DNA of 44,434 nucleotides from Streptomyces corallincola (GTDB lineage Bacteria > Actinomycetota > Actinomycetes > Streptomycetales > Streptomycetaceae). Where the stretch lies: positions 1 through 44,434 of the forward strand of contig NZ_JAHRXF010000051.1 of NCBI RefSeq assembly GCF_019104725.1, given 5' to 3'. Positions 24,087 through 32,675 of this stretch are shown piece after piece. The notes under the pieces are model-generated. The model worked only from the letters and a program-made list of their open reading frames with translations, ran no database searches and was not told the origin of the DNA. Both the position numbers and the translations under genes were made by a program. How positions within the stretch are numbered: position 1 is the stretch's first letter; each line of letters begins with the position of its first letter.

Positions 24087-24402
24087 GGCGGGCGCGGAGG
24101 AGACAGCGGGCGGGCCCCGCAGCGCCGCGGGCGTGGACCCGTACCGCCGGATCCGGGCAGGCCGCCGTGCGCCCGGTGCCGCACACGCCACACCCACGCC
24201 ACACACGTCCCGCCCCCCACTCCGCCCACCTCACGCCCCACAGGCACCGCCCCGCGCCCCCATCCCACGCCCACTCCACGCCCCACGGGCACCGCCCCAC
24301 CTCACAGGCACCGCATCCGCCCCGTCCCCGTACCGCACTGCGGATCAGGCGCTCCTCCGTCAGACTCCAGAGTGGGACAGGACCGGATGGAAGGCTGACC
24401 TC
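24087..24402. other. C-rich intergenic region with 22-bp repeats
   Basis: No credible gene. It is strongly C-rich on the plus strand between 24180 and 24320. A 22-bp unit beginning CACGCCCCAC occurs at 24232-24253 and 24277-24298 with one mismatch, and a shortened third copy lies at 24303-24314. The malic enzyme ribosome binding site (GGAAGG) is at its end. Confidence 0.5.
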
Positions 24403-26115
24403 ATGACCCAGATCATCGACACGCGCCGTCCCCTCAAGATCGAGGCTCGTGGGCGTGCCGTACTGGCCGATCCGCGCCTCAACCGAGGAACGGCGTTCAC
24501 CGACGCGGAGCGCAGAGCGCTCGACCTCGTCGGCCTCATACCGCCGGGCGTGCTCACCCAGGACGAGCAGGCCGAGCGGGCGTACGGCCAGTTCCAGGCG
24601 CAGAGCAGCGACCTGGCGAAGAGCGTCTACCTGACCGCCCTGCACGACCGCAACGAGGTGCTGTTCTACCGGCTGGTCGGTGATCACCTCGAAGAGATGC
24701 TGCCGATCGTGTACACCCCGACCGTGGGCACGGCGATCAAGCGGTACAGCAACGAGTTCCGGCGCCCGCGCGGGGTGTACCTGTCGGTGGACGCCGTGGA
24801 CGACATCGAGCGGTCGCTGCGCGCCAGCGGCCGGGACGCCGACGACATCGACCTGATCGTCGCCACCGACGGCGAGGGCATCCTCGGCATCGGTGACTGG
24901 GGCGTCGGCGGCATCGACATCTCGGTGGGCAAGCTCGCCGTGTACACGGCAGCCGCGGGCATCGACCCGGCCCGCACCCTGCCGGTCGTCCTCGACGTGG
25001 GCACCAACCGCCAGGAGCTGCTGGACAGCGACCTCTACCTCGGCAACCGGCACCCCCGCGTGGACCCCGACACGTACGACGCGTTCATCGACGCCTACGT
25101 CACCGCCGCGCGCCGCGTCTTCCCCCACGCGCTGCTGCACTGGGAGGACTTCGGCCCGGCCAACGCGCGCCGGGTGCTGAACCGGTACCGCGACGAGGTG
25201 CTCACCTTCAACGACGACATCCAGGGCACCGGCGCCGTCAACCTCGCCGCCGTGCTCGCCGGGGTCCGCGCGGCCGGGATGCCGCTGCGCGAGCACCGGA
25301 TCGTGGTGTTCGGCTCCGGTACGGCCGGGATCGGCGTCGCGGACCAGCTCCGCGACGCGATCATGGAGGACGGGGTCTCCGAGGACGACGCGACGGCCGC
25401 GTTCTGGTGCGTGGACCGCTACGGCCTGCTCACCGACGACCAGGGCGACAAGCTCCGCGACTTCCAGGTCCCGTACGCCCGCCCTGCCGAGGAGGTCGCG
25501 GACTGGCGGCGCGACGACTCGATCCCCGGCATCTCCCTGGAGGAGGTCGTACGCCGGGTCCGTCCGACCGTGCTCATCGGCACCTCGGGGCAGGGCGGCT
25601 CGTTCACCGAGGCCATCGTCAAGGAGATGGCCGAGCACACCGAGCGCCCGATCATCCTGCCCATGTCCAACCCGACCGAACTGGCCGAGGCGGTCCCCCA
25701 GGACCTGATCACCTGGACCGACGGCAAGGCGCTCGTCGCCACCGGCAGCCCGTTCCCGCCGGTCGAGCACGGCGGGATCTCCTACGAGATCGGCCAGGCC
25801 AACAACGCGCTGGTCTTCCCCGGCCTCGGCCTCGGCGCCGTCGCCGCCCGCGCCACCCGCGTCACCGACCGCATGCTCCGCGCGGCGGCCGACGCGGTCG
25901 CCCGCCAGACCGACAGGATCTCCGGCGACGGCGCCCCCGTCCTCCCGCCCATCCACGACCTCCGCGCCACCTCCACCGAGGTGGCCGCCGCCGTCGCCTG
26001 GGCCGCCGCCCAGGACGGCATCGCCCGGACCCCCCTCAAGAACGAGGCAGCGGCGAAGGCAGCGGTGGAAGCGGCCCAGTGGGCACCGGAGTATCCGCCG
26101 GTGCAGGCGGTGTAG
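24403..26115 (+). CDS. NAD-dependent malic enzyme (SfcA/MaeA type)
   Basis: 570 aa, the length of the long malic enzymes that oxidatively decarboxylate malate to pyruvate. Landmarks are Y104 in YTPTVGTAI (proton donor), the substrate/metal segment LDVGTNRQELL, the metal-binding acids in FNDDIQGTG (D271, D272), the dinucleotide loop GSGTAGIG (304-311), and LPMSNPTE. The NAD preference is inferred from similarity to the SfcA branch. The gene is monocistronic, ends before a 12-bp stem terminator, and has GGAAGG ahead of its ATG. Confidence 0.93.
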   Translation: MTQIIDTRRPLKIEARGRAVLADPRLNRGTAFTDAERRALDLVGLIPPGVLTQDEQAERAYGQFQAQSSDLAKSVYLTALHDRNEVLFYRLVGDHLEEMLPIVYTPTVGTAIKRYSNEFRRPRGVYLSVDAVDDIERSLRASGRDADDIDLIVATDGEGILGIGDWGVGGIDISVGKLAVYTAAAGIDPARTLPVVLDVGTNRQELLDSDLYLGNRHPRVDPDTYDAFIDAYVTAARRVFPHALLHWEDFGPANARRVLNRYRDEVLTFNDDIQGTGAVNLAAVLAGVRAAGMPLREHRIVVFGSGTAGIGVADQLRDAIMEDGVSEDDATAAFWCVDRYGLLTDDQGDKLRDFQVPYARPAEEVADWRRDDSIPGISLEEVVRRVRPTVLIGTSGQGGSFTEAIVKEMAEHTERPIILPMSNPTELAEAVPQDLITWTDGKALVATGSPFPPVEHGGISYEIGQANNALVFPGLGLGAVAARATRVTDRMLRAAADAVARQTDRISGDGAPVLPPIHDLRATSTEVAAAVAWAAAQDGIARTPLKNEAAAKAAVEAAQWAPEYPPVQAV

Positions 26116-26133
26116 CGCAGCGGTACGTCCCTC

Positions 26134-26167
26134 CGCCCGCGCGGCACCCACCGGCGCCGCGCGGGCG
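26134..26167 (+). terminator. terminator of the malic enzyme gene
   Basis: CGCCCGCGCGGC (26134-26145) pairs exactly with 26156-26167 across a ten-base loop, nineteen bases after the stop codon. Confidence 0.7.
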
Positions 26168-26451
26168 AAGGGCCGACGTCCTTGGCCGAGGCATCTTCCC
26201 GGCGGGGGTGCCGGGGCCGAAGGCGGGCTCGGCGGGATCGAGTAACCGACCCGAGCCCCGACAACGCCGTGGCGTACATGCTGCGGCTCGCCCAGGGTGG
26301 GTACGACGCGGATGTCACCGAGGCGGCGAAGGATCTCCGGGACATGCTCGCCGGTGGGTGACGCGGTCCACGCGAACCGCTCGATTCCGTCGGGACATTG
26401 ATTAATGCAAGCACGCTTGATTGTTTCTTCGGCCGCTGCCATGCTCCCCCC
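26168..26451. other. operon leader with a short unexplained reading frame
   Basis: A 30-codon frame (26269-26361, GTG start) reads VAYMLRLAQGGYDADVTEAAKDL and ends after MLAGG. It looks like the C-terminal helix pair of some protein, possibly a remnant; there is no ribosome binding site. The AT-rich end of the gap holds the operator-like dyad of the next operon. Confidence 0.25.
26408..26419. promoter_or_regulatory. TetR-type operator candidate at the head of the acyl-CoA operon
   Basis: CAAGC-AC-GCTTG is an exact inverted repeat in an AT-rich stretch (ATTGATTAATG ... ATTGTTT), 32 bases before the first operon gene. CAAG/CTTG dyads are typical sites of TetR repressors of acyl-CoA catabolism, and a TetR gene ends this operon. 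Confidence 0.5.
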
Positions 26452-27246
26452 ATGTCCGAGCCGACGCCCGTCTTTGACGATCTGTGCGAGGAAAGCAGCC
26501 AACTCGACCTGTTGGTAGGTGAGTTGGACGAGGAGTGGTGGCGGGGTGGTACGCCTGCCGCGGGGTGGAGCATCGCGCACCAGATCGGGCACCTGTGCTG
26601 GACCGACCGGGCCGCGTTGCTCGCGGTGACCGATGAGGGCGGGTTCCGGAAGCTCCTGGAAGAGGCGTCGGCCGCGCCCGCCACGTTCGTGGACGACGGG
26701 GCGGAGGCGGCGGCCCGGCTGGCGCCGGGGGAGTTGCTGGGGCGGTGGCGGCAGGGGCGGGACGCGTTGCTGGGGGCGTTGCGCGCGGCGCCGCCGGGAG
26801 CGCGGTTCCCGTGGTTCGGGCCGCCCATGTCGGCGGCGTCCGTGGCGACCGGGCGGCTCATGGAGACCTGGGCGCACGGGCAGGACGTCGCGGACGCGCT
26901 GGGTGTGGTGCGCACACCCACGGACCGGCTTCGGCATGTGGTGCGCATCGGTGTGCGGGCGCGGGACTTCGCCTACCGCACGCACGGACTGCCCGTGCCC
27001 GACGAGGAGTTCCGGATCGAGGTGACCGCTCCCTCCGGTGATCTGTGGGCCTACGGTCCCGAGGGCGCCGCCCAGCGGGTCAGCGGGCCCGCGCTCGACT
27101 TCTGTCTCCTGGTGACCCAGCGCGCCCACCGCGCCGACCTCGCCGTACGGGCCGAGGGCGCCGACGCCGACCGGTGGCTGGACATCGCCCAGGCCTTCGC
27201 CGGACCGCCCGGCACCGGACGCCCGGCCACGGGGGGTACGGCATGA
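26452..27246 (+). CDS. TIGR03084 family protein (mycothiol-dependent isomerase/DinB-like fold)
   Basis: 264 aa. The N-terminal four-helix DinB/MDMPI domain is marked by WSIAHQIGHLCWTDRAA, whose histidines are the usual metal ligands, and by METWAHGQDVADALG. The C-terminal part (FRIEVTAPSGDLWAYGPE, VSGPALDFCLLVTQR) is of the SCP2-like type. TIGR03084 proteins commonly head operons with an AtuA-like protein and acyl-CoA carboxylase in actinomycetes. Their reaction is not established. ATG 26452 is chosen as the start of the fold. The stop overlaps the next ATG (ATGA). Confidence 0.85.
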   Translation: MSEPTPVFDDLCEESSQLDLLVGELDEEWWRGGTPAAGWSIAHQIGHLCWTDRAALLAVTDEGGFRKLLEEASAAPATFVDDGAEAAARLAPGELLGRWRQGRDALLGALRAAPPGARFPWFGPPMSAASVATGRLMETWAHGQDVADALGVVRTPTDRLRHVVRIGVRARDFAYRTHGLPVPDEEFRIEVTAPSGDLWAYGPEGAAQRVSGPALDFCLLVTQRAHRADLAVRAEGADADRWLDIAQAFAGPPGTGRPATGGTA

Positions 27247-29039
27247 CCGCGCCGCCCCTGCGCGTCGGCAACTTCTCCGGCTTCTACGGCGACCGGTCCG
27301 GCGCCCTGCGCGAGATGCTGACCGGCGGCGAGGTGGACGTCCTCACCGGTGACTACCTCGCCGAACTGACGATGCTCATCCTCGCCCGCGACCGCCTCAA
27401 GGACCCGTCCGCCGGATACGCCCGCACCTTCCCCCGCCAACTGGAGGACTGCCTCGGCCTCGCCCACGAGCGCGGGGTGCGGATCGTCACCAACGCGGGC
27501 GGGCTCAACCCGGCCGGACTCGCCTCGCACATAAGGGAGTTGGCGGACCGGCTCGGCATACCCACACGGGTCGCGCACGTCGAGGGCGACGATCTCACCG
27601 CCGCCCACCCCGGCACCCTCGCCGCCCACGCCTACCTCGGCGGGTTCGGTATCGCGGAGTGCCTGCGGGCCGGGGCCGACATCGTGATCGCCGGACGCGT
27701 CACCGACGCCGCCCTCGTCACCGGCCCGGCCGCCGCCCACTTCGGCTGGACTCCCGACGACCATGACGCGCTCGCCGGGAGTGTGGTCGCCGGACATGTG
27801 CTGGAGTGCGGTACCCAGGCCACCGGCGGCAACTACGCGTTCTTCCGCGACGGGGACGTACGGCACCCCGGCTTCCCGCTCGCCGAGCTGTACGCCGACG
27901 GCAGCAGCCTCATCACCAAGCACCCCGGCACCGGCGGCTTCGTGGACGTCGGCACGGTCACCGCGCAACTCCTCTACGAGACCGGGGGCGCCCGCTACCC
28001 GGGGCCCGACGTCACCGCCCGGCTGGACACCGTACGGCTGCGCCAGGACGGGCCGGACCGGGTGCGGATCGAGGGCGTACGGGGCGAGGCGCCACCCCCC
28101 ACCCTCAAGGTCGGGCTGAACCGGCTCGGCGGCTTCCGCAACGAGGTCGCCTTCGTCCTCACCGGACTCGACGTCGAGGCCAAGGCCGCGCTGGTCCGGG
28201 AACAGGTGGAGAGCACCGCCTTCGCCAAGACCCGCCCTGCCGAGGCGAGTTGGCACCTCGTGCGCACCGACCGCGCCGACGCGGACACCGAGGAGACCGC
28301 CAGCGCGCTGCTGCGTCTCGTCGTACGCGACCCGGACGAGCGTGCCGTGGGCCGCGCGCTCACCAGCGCCGCCGTCGAACTCGCCCTCGCCAGCTACCCC
28401 GGCTTCCATGTCCTCGCGCCCCCGGAAAAGGGGTCGCCCTATGGGGTGTTCGAGGATGTGGCCGTCCCCCACAGCGCCGTGGACCATGTGGCCGTACTCC
28501 ACGACGGCCGCCGCGTCAGCGTGGCCCCACCCCATGTGGTCGCCCCACATGTGCCCACCCCACATGTGGCCCCACCCCACCCAGCGGACCCGCCCGCCCC
28601 CCATGTGCCGCCGCCCCATGTGTCCTCGGCACACGGGCTCGCCCCATATGTGCCCACCCCCCATGTGCCCCCACCCCACCCCCGCACCGCCGCCTCCCCG
28701 CAAGCCCCCACCCGCCGCGTCCCCCTGGGCCACCTGGCCGGAGCCCGCAGCGGTGACAAGGGCGGGGACGCCAACCTCGGCCTGTGGACCCGTACCGACG
28801 ACGCCTACGCCTGGCTCGCGGCCACCCTCACCACGAGCCGCTTCAAGGAACTCCTCCCCGAGACCCGCGACCTGACCGTCACCCGGCACGAACTCCCCAA
28901 CCTCCGCGCCCTCAACTTCGTCGTGACCGGCATCCTCGGCGCCGGGGTCGCCGCGCGGCACCGGTTCGATCCGCAGGCGAAGGCGCTCGGGGAGTGGCTG
29001 CGCTCCCGCCACCTGGACATCCCGGAGGCCCTGCTGTGA
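27243..29039 (+). CDS. AtuA-like protein (DUF1446) with His/Pro-rich insert
   Basis: 598 aa. Residues 1-420 form the DUF1446/AtuA domain (GNFSGFYGDRSGALREML, TNAGGLNPAGLA, IAGRVTDAALVTGPAA, ECGTQATGGNYAFF). Residues 490-598 form the AtuA C-terminal ferredoxin-like domain (LGHLAGARSGDKGGDANLGL). AtuA is needed for acyclic terpene (citronellol/geraniol) degradation in Pseudomonas, but its reaction is not defined. Between the two domains lies a repetitive linker of about 65 residues made of PHVP/PPHV/APHV units. Start and stop overlap both neighbours (ATGA and GTGA). Family certain, specific substrate not. Confidence 0.88.
   Translation: MTAPPLRVGNFSGFYGDRSGALREMLTGGEVDVLTGDYLAELTMLILARDRLKDPSAGYARTFPRQLEDCLGLAHERGVRIVTNAGGLNPAGLASHIRELADRLGIPTRVAHVEGDDLTAAHPGTLAAHAYLGGFGIAECLRAGADIVIAGRVTDAALVTGPAAAHFGWTPDDHDALAGSVVAGHVLECGTQATGGNYAFFRDGDVRHPGFPLAELYADGSSLITKHPGTGGFVDVGTVTAQLLYETGGARYPGPDVTARLDTVRLRQDGPDRVRIEGVRGEAPPPTLKVGLNRLGGFRNEVAFVLTGLDVEAKAALVREQVESTAFAKTRPAEASWHLVRTDRADADTEETASALLRLVVRDPDERAVGRALTSAAVELALASYPGFHVLAPPEKGSPYGVFEDVAVPHSAVDHVAVLHDGRRVSVAPPHVVAPHVPTPHVAPPHPADPPAPHVPPPHVSSAHGLAPYVPTPHVPPPHPRTAASPQAPTRRVPLGHLAGARSGDKGGDANLGLWTRTDDAYAWLAATLTTSRFKELLPETRDLTVTRHELPNLRALNFVVTGILGAGVAARHRFDPQAKALGEWLRSRHLDIPEALL
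28522..28690 (+). repeat. CCCCATGTG-type coding repeat
   Basis: About eight copies of C3-5-A-C/T-ATGTG-C/G-based units encode a His/Pro/Val linker in the AtuA-like protein. Units are in frame and imperfect, with spacing varying between about 12 and 24 bases. Confidence 0.75.
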
Positions 29040-30634
29040 CCGTCCTGCCCACCGGCCTCGACCCCGAGTCCCCCGACCACCGGGCGAACCGCGCGGCCAT
29101 GCTGGCCAAACTCGCGGACCTGGACGCCGAGCACGCCAAGGCGCTCGCGGGCGGCGGCGAGAAGTACGTCGCCCGGCACCGCGCACGGGGCAAACTCCTC
29201 GCGCGGGAACGCGTCGAGCTGCTCCTCGACCCCGACACCCCGTTCCTGGAGCTGTCGCCGCTGGCCGCGTGGGGCAGTGACTACACGGTCGGCGCCTCGC
29301 TGGTCACCGGGATCGGGGTGGTGGCGGGCGTGGAGTGCCTGATCACCGCCAACGACCCGACCGTGCGCGGCGGTGCCAGTAACCCGTGGAGCCTGAAGAA
29401 GGCCCTGCGCGCCAATGACATCGCGCTCGCCAACCGGCTGCCGGTCATCAGCCTGGTCGAGTCCGGCGGCGCCGATCTCCCCTCGCAGAAGGAGATCTTC
29501 ATCCCCGGCGGCGCCATCTTCCGTGATCTGACCCGGCTTTCGGCCGCCGGGATTCCCACGGTCGCGGTCGTCTTCGGCAACTCCACGGCGGGCGGCGCGT
29601 ACGTACCCGGCATGTCCGACCACGTGATCATGGTCAAGGAACGCGCGAAGGTCTTCCTCGGCGGGCCGCCCCTGGTGAAGATGGCGACCGGCGAGGAGAG
29701 CGACGACGAGTCCCTCGGCGGCGCCGAGATGCACGCCCGCAACTCCGGGCTCGCGGACCACTTCGCCGCGGACGAGCCGGACGCGCTGCGCCAGGCGCGC
29801 AGGATCGTCGCGCGCCTCAACCACCGCAAGGCGTACGACGATCCGCCCCCGGCCGAGCCGCCGAAGTACGACCCCGAGGAACTGCTCGGCATCGTCCCCG
29901 GCGATCTGCGCACCCCGTTCGACCCGCACGAGGTGATCGCCCGGCTGGTGGACGGCTCCGACTTCGACGCGTTCAAGCCGCTGTACGGCACGAGCCTCGC
30001 CACCGGCTGGGCCACGCTGCACGGCTACCCGGTCGGCATCCTCGCCAACGCCCGGGGCGTGCTGTTCAGCGAGGAGTCGCAGAAGGCGGCGCAGTTCATC
30101 CAGCTCGCCAACCAGCGGGACATCCCGCTGCTGTTCCTGCACAACACCACCGGCTACATGGTGGGCCGGGAGTACGAGCAGGGCGGCATCGTCAAGCACG
30201 GCGCGATGATGATCAACGCCGTCGCCAACTCCCAAGTCCCGCACATTTCCGTGCTGTTGGGAGCCTCCTACGGTGCCGGGCACTACGGCATGTGCGGCCG
30301 GGCGTACGACCCGCGGTTCCTCTTCGCCTGGCCGAGCGCCAAGTCGGCGGTGATGGGCCCGCAGCAGCTCGCCGGGGTGCTCTCCATCGTCGCCCGCCAG
30401 TCGGCGGCGGCGAAGGGCCTGCCGTACGACGAGGAGGCGGACGCGGGACTGCGCGCGCTGGTGGAGGGGCAGATCGAGTCCGAGTCGCTGCCCATGTTCC
30501 TGTCCGGGCGGCTGTACGACGACGGCGTCATCGACCCGCGCGACACCCGCACCGTCCTCGGCCTGTGCCTGTCCGCCGTGCACAACGCGCCCTACGCGGG
30601 CGTGCGCGGCGGCTACGGCGTCTTCCGGATGTGA
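29036..30634 (+). CDS. acyl-CoA carboxylase beta subunit (carboxyltransferase; MCC/geranyl-CoA type)
   Basis: 532 aa, matching the methylcrotonyl-CoA/geranyl-CoA carboxylase beta length. The N-terminal CT domain includes ARHRARGKLLARERVELLLD, LVESGGADLPSQKEIF and FGNSTAGGAYVPGMSD; the AGGAY oxyanion segment is intact. The C-terminal CT domain has ANARGVLFSEESQKAAQFI and LLGASYGAGHYGMCGRAYDP. It transfers carboxyl from biotin to an enoyl-CoA. GTG overlaps the AtuA stop as GTGA. With the following alpha subunit it forms a complete carboxylase. By context the substrate is 3-methylcrotonyl-CoA or a longer isoprenoid enoyl-CoA. Confidence 0.92.
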   Translation: MTVLPTGLDPESPDHRANRAAMLAKLADLDAEHAKALAGGGEKYVARHRARGKLLARERVELLLDPDTPFLELSPLAAWGSDYTVGASLVTGIGVVAGVECLITANDPTVRGGASNPWSLKKALRANDIALANRLPVISLVESGGADLPSQKEIFIPGGAIFRDLTRLSAAGIPTVAVVFGNSTAGGAYVPGMSDHVIMVKERAKVFLGGPPLVKMATGEESDDESLGGAEMHARNSGLADHFAADEPDALRQARRIVARLNHRKAYDDPPPAEPPKYDPEELLGIVPGDLRTPFDPHEVIARLVDGSDFDAFKPLYGTSLATGWATLHGYPVGILANARGVLFSEESQKAAQFIQLANQRDIPLLFLHNTTGYMVGREYEQGGIVKHGAMMINAVANSQVPHISVLLGASYGAGHYGMCGRAYDPRFLFAWPSAKSAVMGPQQLAGVLSIVARQSAAAKGLPYDEEADAGLRALVEGQIESESLPMFLSGRLYDDGVIDPRDTRTVLGLCLSAVHNAPYAGVRGGYGVFRM

Positions 30635-30639
30635 GGCCC

Positions 30640-32574
30640 ATGATCGAGAACCTGCTCGTCGCCAACCGGGGCGAGATCGCCTGCCGGGTCTTCCGCACCT
30701 GCGCCGCCCTCGGCATCCGTACCGTCGCCGTGCACTCCGACGCCGACTCCGGTGCTCTGCACGCCCGTTCGGCCGACCGTGCCGTACGGCTGCCGGGCGC
30801 GGCGCCCACCGAGACGTATCTGCGCGGCGACCTGATCGTGAAGGCCGCGCTGGCCGCCGGAGCGGACGCCGTGCACCCCGGTTACGGCTTCCTCTCCGAG
30901 AACGCGGGCTTCGCGCGTGCCGTGCTCGACGCGGGCCTGACCTGGATCGGGCCGCCGCCGGAGGCAATCGAGGCGATGGCGTCCAAGACGCGGGCCAAGG
31001 AGCTGCTGGGCATCGAACCGCTCGGCGAGGTCACCGCCGCCGATCTGCCCGTGCTGGTCAAGGCGGCCTCCGGGGGCGGCGGACGCGGTATGCGCGTCGT
31101 ACGCCAACTGGGCGAACTGGCAGCCGCGTTGGAGGGGGCGCGGGCCGAGGCCGCCGCCGCGTTCGGGGACGGGGAGGTGTTCGCCGAGCCGTACCTGGAG
31201 CGGGGCCGCCATGTCGAGGTGCAGATCCTCGCGGACACCCACGGCACCGTGTGGACGCTCGGCACCCGCGACTGCTCGCTCCAGCGGCGCCACCAGAAGG
31301 TGATCGAGGAGGCGCCCGCACCAGGACTCCCGCCGCAACTCCAGGAAGAGATGGCCGCGTTGGCGATACGCGCGGCACGCTCCGTGTCGTACGTCGGCGC
31401 GGGCACCGTGGAGTTCCTGGTGGCGGACGGGCGGGCGCACTTCCTGGAGATGAACACCCGGCTCCAGGTCGAACACCCCGTCACCGAGGCCGTGTTCGGG
31501 CTGGACCTCGTCGCGGAACAGATCCGGATCGCGGAGGGACACCCGCTCCCCGCCGGGCCACCGCCCGCGCACGGTCACGCCGTCGAGGCCCGCCTCTACG
31601 CCGAGGACCCCGCGCACGCCTGGGCCCCGCAGACCGGCACCCTGCACCGGCTCGCCGTTCCGGACGGCGTCCGCCTCGACAGCGGGTACGGCGACGGCGA
31701 CCGGGTCGGCGTGCACTACGACCCGATGCTCGCCAAGGTCGTCGCCCACGCCCCCACCCGCGCCGAGGCCGTCCGCAAACTGGCCGGGGCCCTGGAGCGG
31801 GCCACCCTCCACGGGCCAACGACCAACCGCGCGTTGCTCGTCGCCTCACTCCGGCACCTCGAGTTCACCGCCGCCCGCATGGACACCGGGTTCTACGACC
31901 GCCACCTCACCGCCCTCACCGCGCCCGCCCACGACCCGTACGCCCCGCTCGCCGCCGCCCTCGCGGACGCCCGGGGCGCCTCCCGCTTCGGCGGCTGGCG
32001 CAACGTGCCCGCGCAGCCGCAGGTCAAGCGGTACGCGATGGCGGGTGAGGAACACGAGGTCCGCTACCGGCACACCCGGCAGGGCCTCACCGCCGACGGG
32101 GTGCGTGTGGTGCGTGCCGACGCGGATCTGGTCGTGCTCGAAGTGGACGGCGTACAAAGGAGGTTCGAGGTCGCGCGGTACGGCGACCGGGTCCATGTCG
32201 GCGGCACCGTCCTGACCGCGCTGCCCCGCTTCCCCGAACCCGGGGAACGGCTCGCGCCCGGTTCGCTGGTCGCCCCCATGCCCGGCACCGTCGTCCGCGT
32301 GGCCGAGGGGCTGGCCGAGGGCGCGGCCGTCACGGCGGGACAGCCCCTGCTCTGGCTGGAGGCGATGAAGATGGAGCACCGCGTCACCGCCCCCGCCGAC
32401 GGCACCCTCACCGCCCTGCACGCCGTACCGGGACAGCGGGTGGAACCGGGCACGCTGCTCGCGGTGGTGAGCGGGGGGCGGGCCGAGGAGCGTCCCGATG
32501 AGCGGGCCGATGAACAGGGGTCACCCCAACTCCCCGGCGAACAGCGAGCGGAGCGAGACAAGCCCGCTCGATGA
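30640..32574 (+). CDS. acyl-CoA carboxylase alpha subunit (biotin carboxylase + BCCP)
   Basis: 644 aa. Biotin carboxylase occupies about 1-440 (LLVANRGEIACRVFRT, the ATP-grasp loop KAASGGGGRGMRVV, LQRRHQKVIEEAP, FLEMNTRLQVEHPVTE). A linker domain follows, then the BCCP domain at about 535-615 with biotinyl-lysine K577 in EAMKMEH. The segment between SKTRAKELL and the glycine loop is shorter than in most biotin carboxylases, a form I recall from other Streptomyces alpha subunits. The last 35 residues are a charged low-complexity tail (RPDERADEQ) merging into repeats downstream. It starts five bases after the beta-subunit stop. Confidence 0.93.
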   Translation: MIENLLVANRGEIACRVFRTCAALGIRTVAVHSDADSGALHARSADRAVRLPGAAPTETYLRGDLIVKAALAAGADAVHPGYGFLSENAGFARAVLDAGLTWIGPPPEAIEAMASKTRAKELLGIEPLGEVTAADLPVLVKAASGGGGRGMRVVRQLGELAAALEGARAEAAAAFGDGEVFAEPYLERGRHVEVQILADTHGTVWTLGTRDCSLQRRHQKVIEEAPAPGLPPQLQEEMAALAIRAARSVSYVGAGTVEFLVADGRAHFLEMNTRLQVEHPVTEAVFGLDLVAEQIRIAEGHPLPAGPPPAHGHAVEARLYAEDPAHAWAPQTGTLHRLAVPDGVRLDSGYGDGDRVGVHYDPMLAKVVAHAPTRAEAVRKLAGALERATLHGPTTNRALLVASLRHLEFTAARMDTGFYDRHLTALTAPAHDPYAPLAAALADARGASRFGGWRNVPAQPQVKRYAMAGEEHEVRYRHTRQGLTADGVRVVRADADLVVLEVDGVQRRFEVARYGDRVHVGGTVLTALPRFPEPGERLAPGSLVAPMPGTVVRVAEGLAEGAAVTAGQPLLWLEAMKMEHRVTAPADGTLTALHAVPGQRVEPGTLLAVVSGGRAEERPDERADEQGSPQLPGEQRAERDKPAR

Positions 32575-32640
32575 GCCCCGCCCTCATGAGCCTCGCCCCC
32601 CCGATGAGCCCCGCTCCCATGAGCCCCGCCCCATGAGCCC
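32571..32640 (+). repeat. ATGAGCC repeat between alpha subunit and acyl-CoA dehydrogenase
   Basis: ATGAGCC(C/T)C recurs at 32571, 32586, 32604, 32619 and 32633, i.e. every 14-18 bases; the first copy supplies the TGA stop of the alpha subunit. Related GATGA motifs lie just inside the gene. No gene is encoded; the repeat is all that separates the two genes besides the GGAGG site. Confidence 0.7.
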
Positions 32641-32675
32641 GGTCCCCATCCGCCCCGCACCCCGGAGGCACCCCC

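Noticed and set aside
24001..27129. A minus-strand open frame of over 1000 codons
   Set aside because: It lies opposite the malic enzyme and TIGR03084 genes; composition is Gly/Arg/Asp/Val-rich with no domain, and third-position GC bias fits the plus strand. It is a high-GC shadow.
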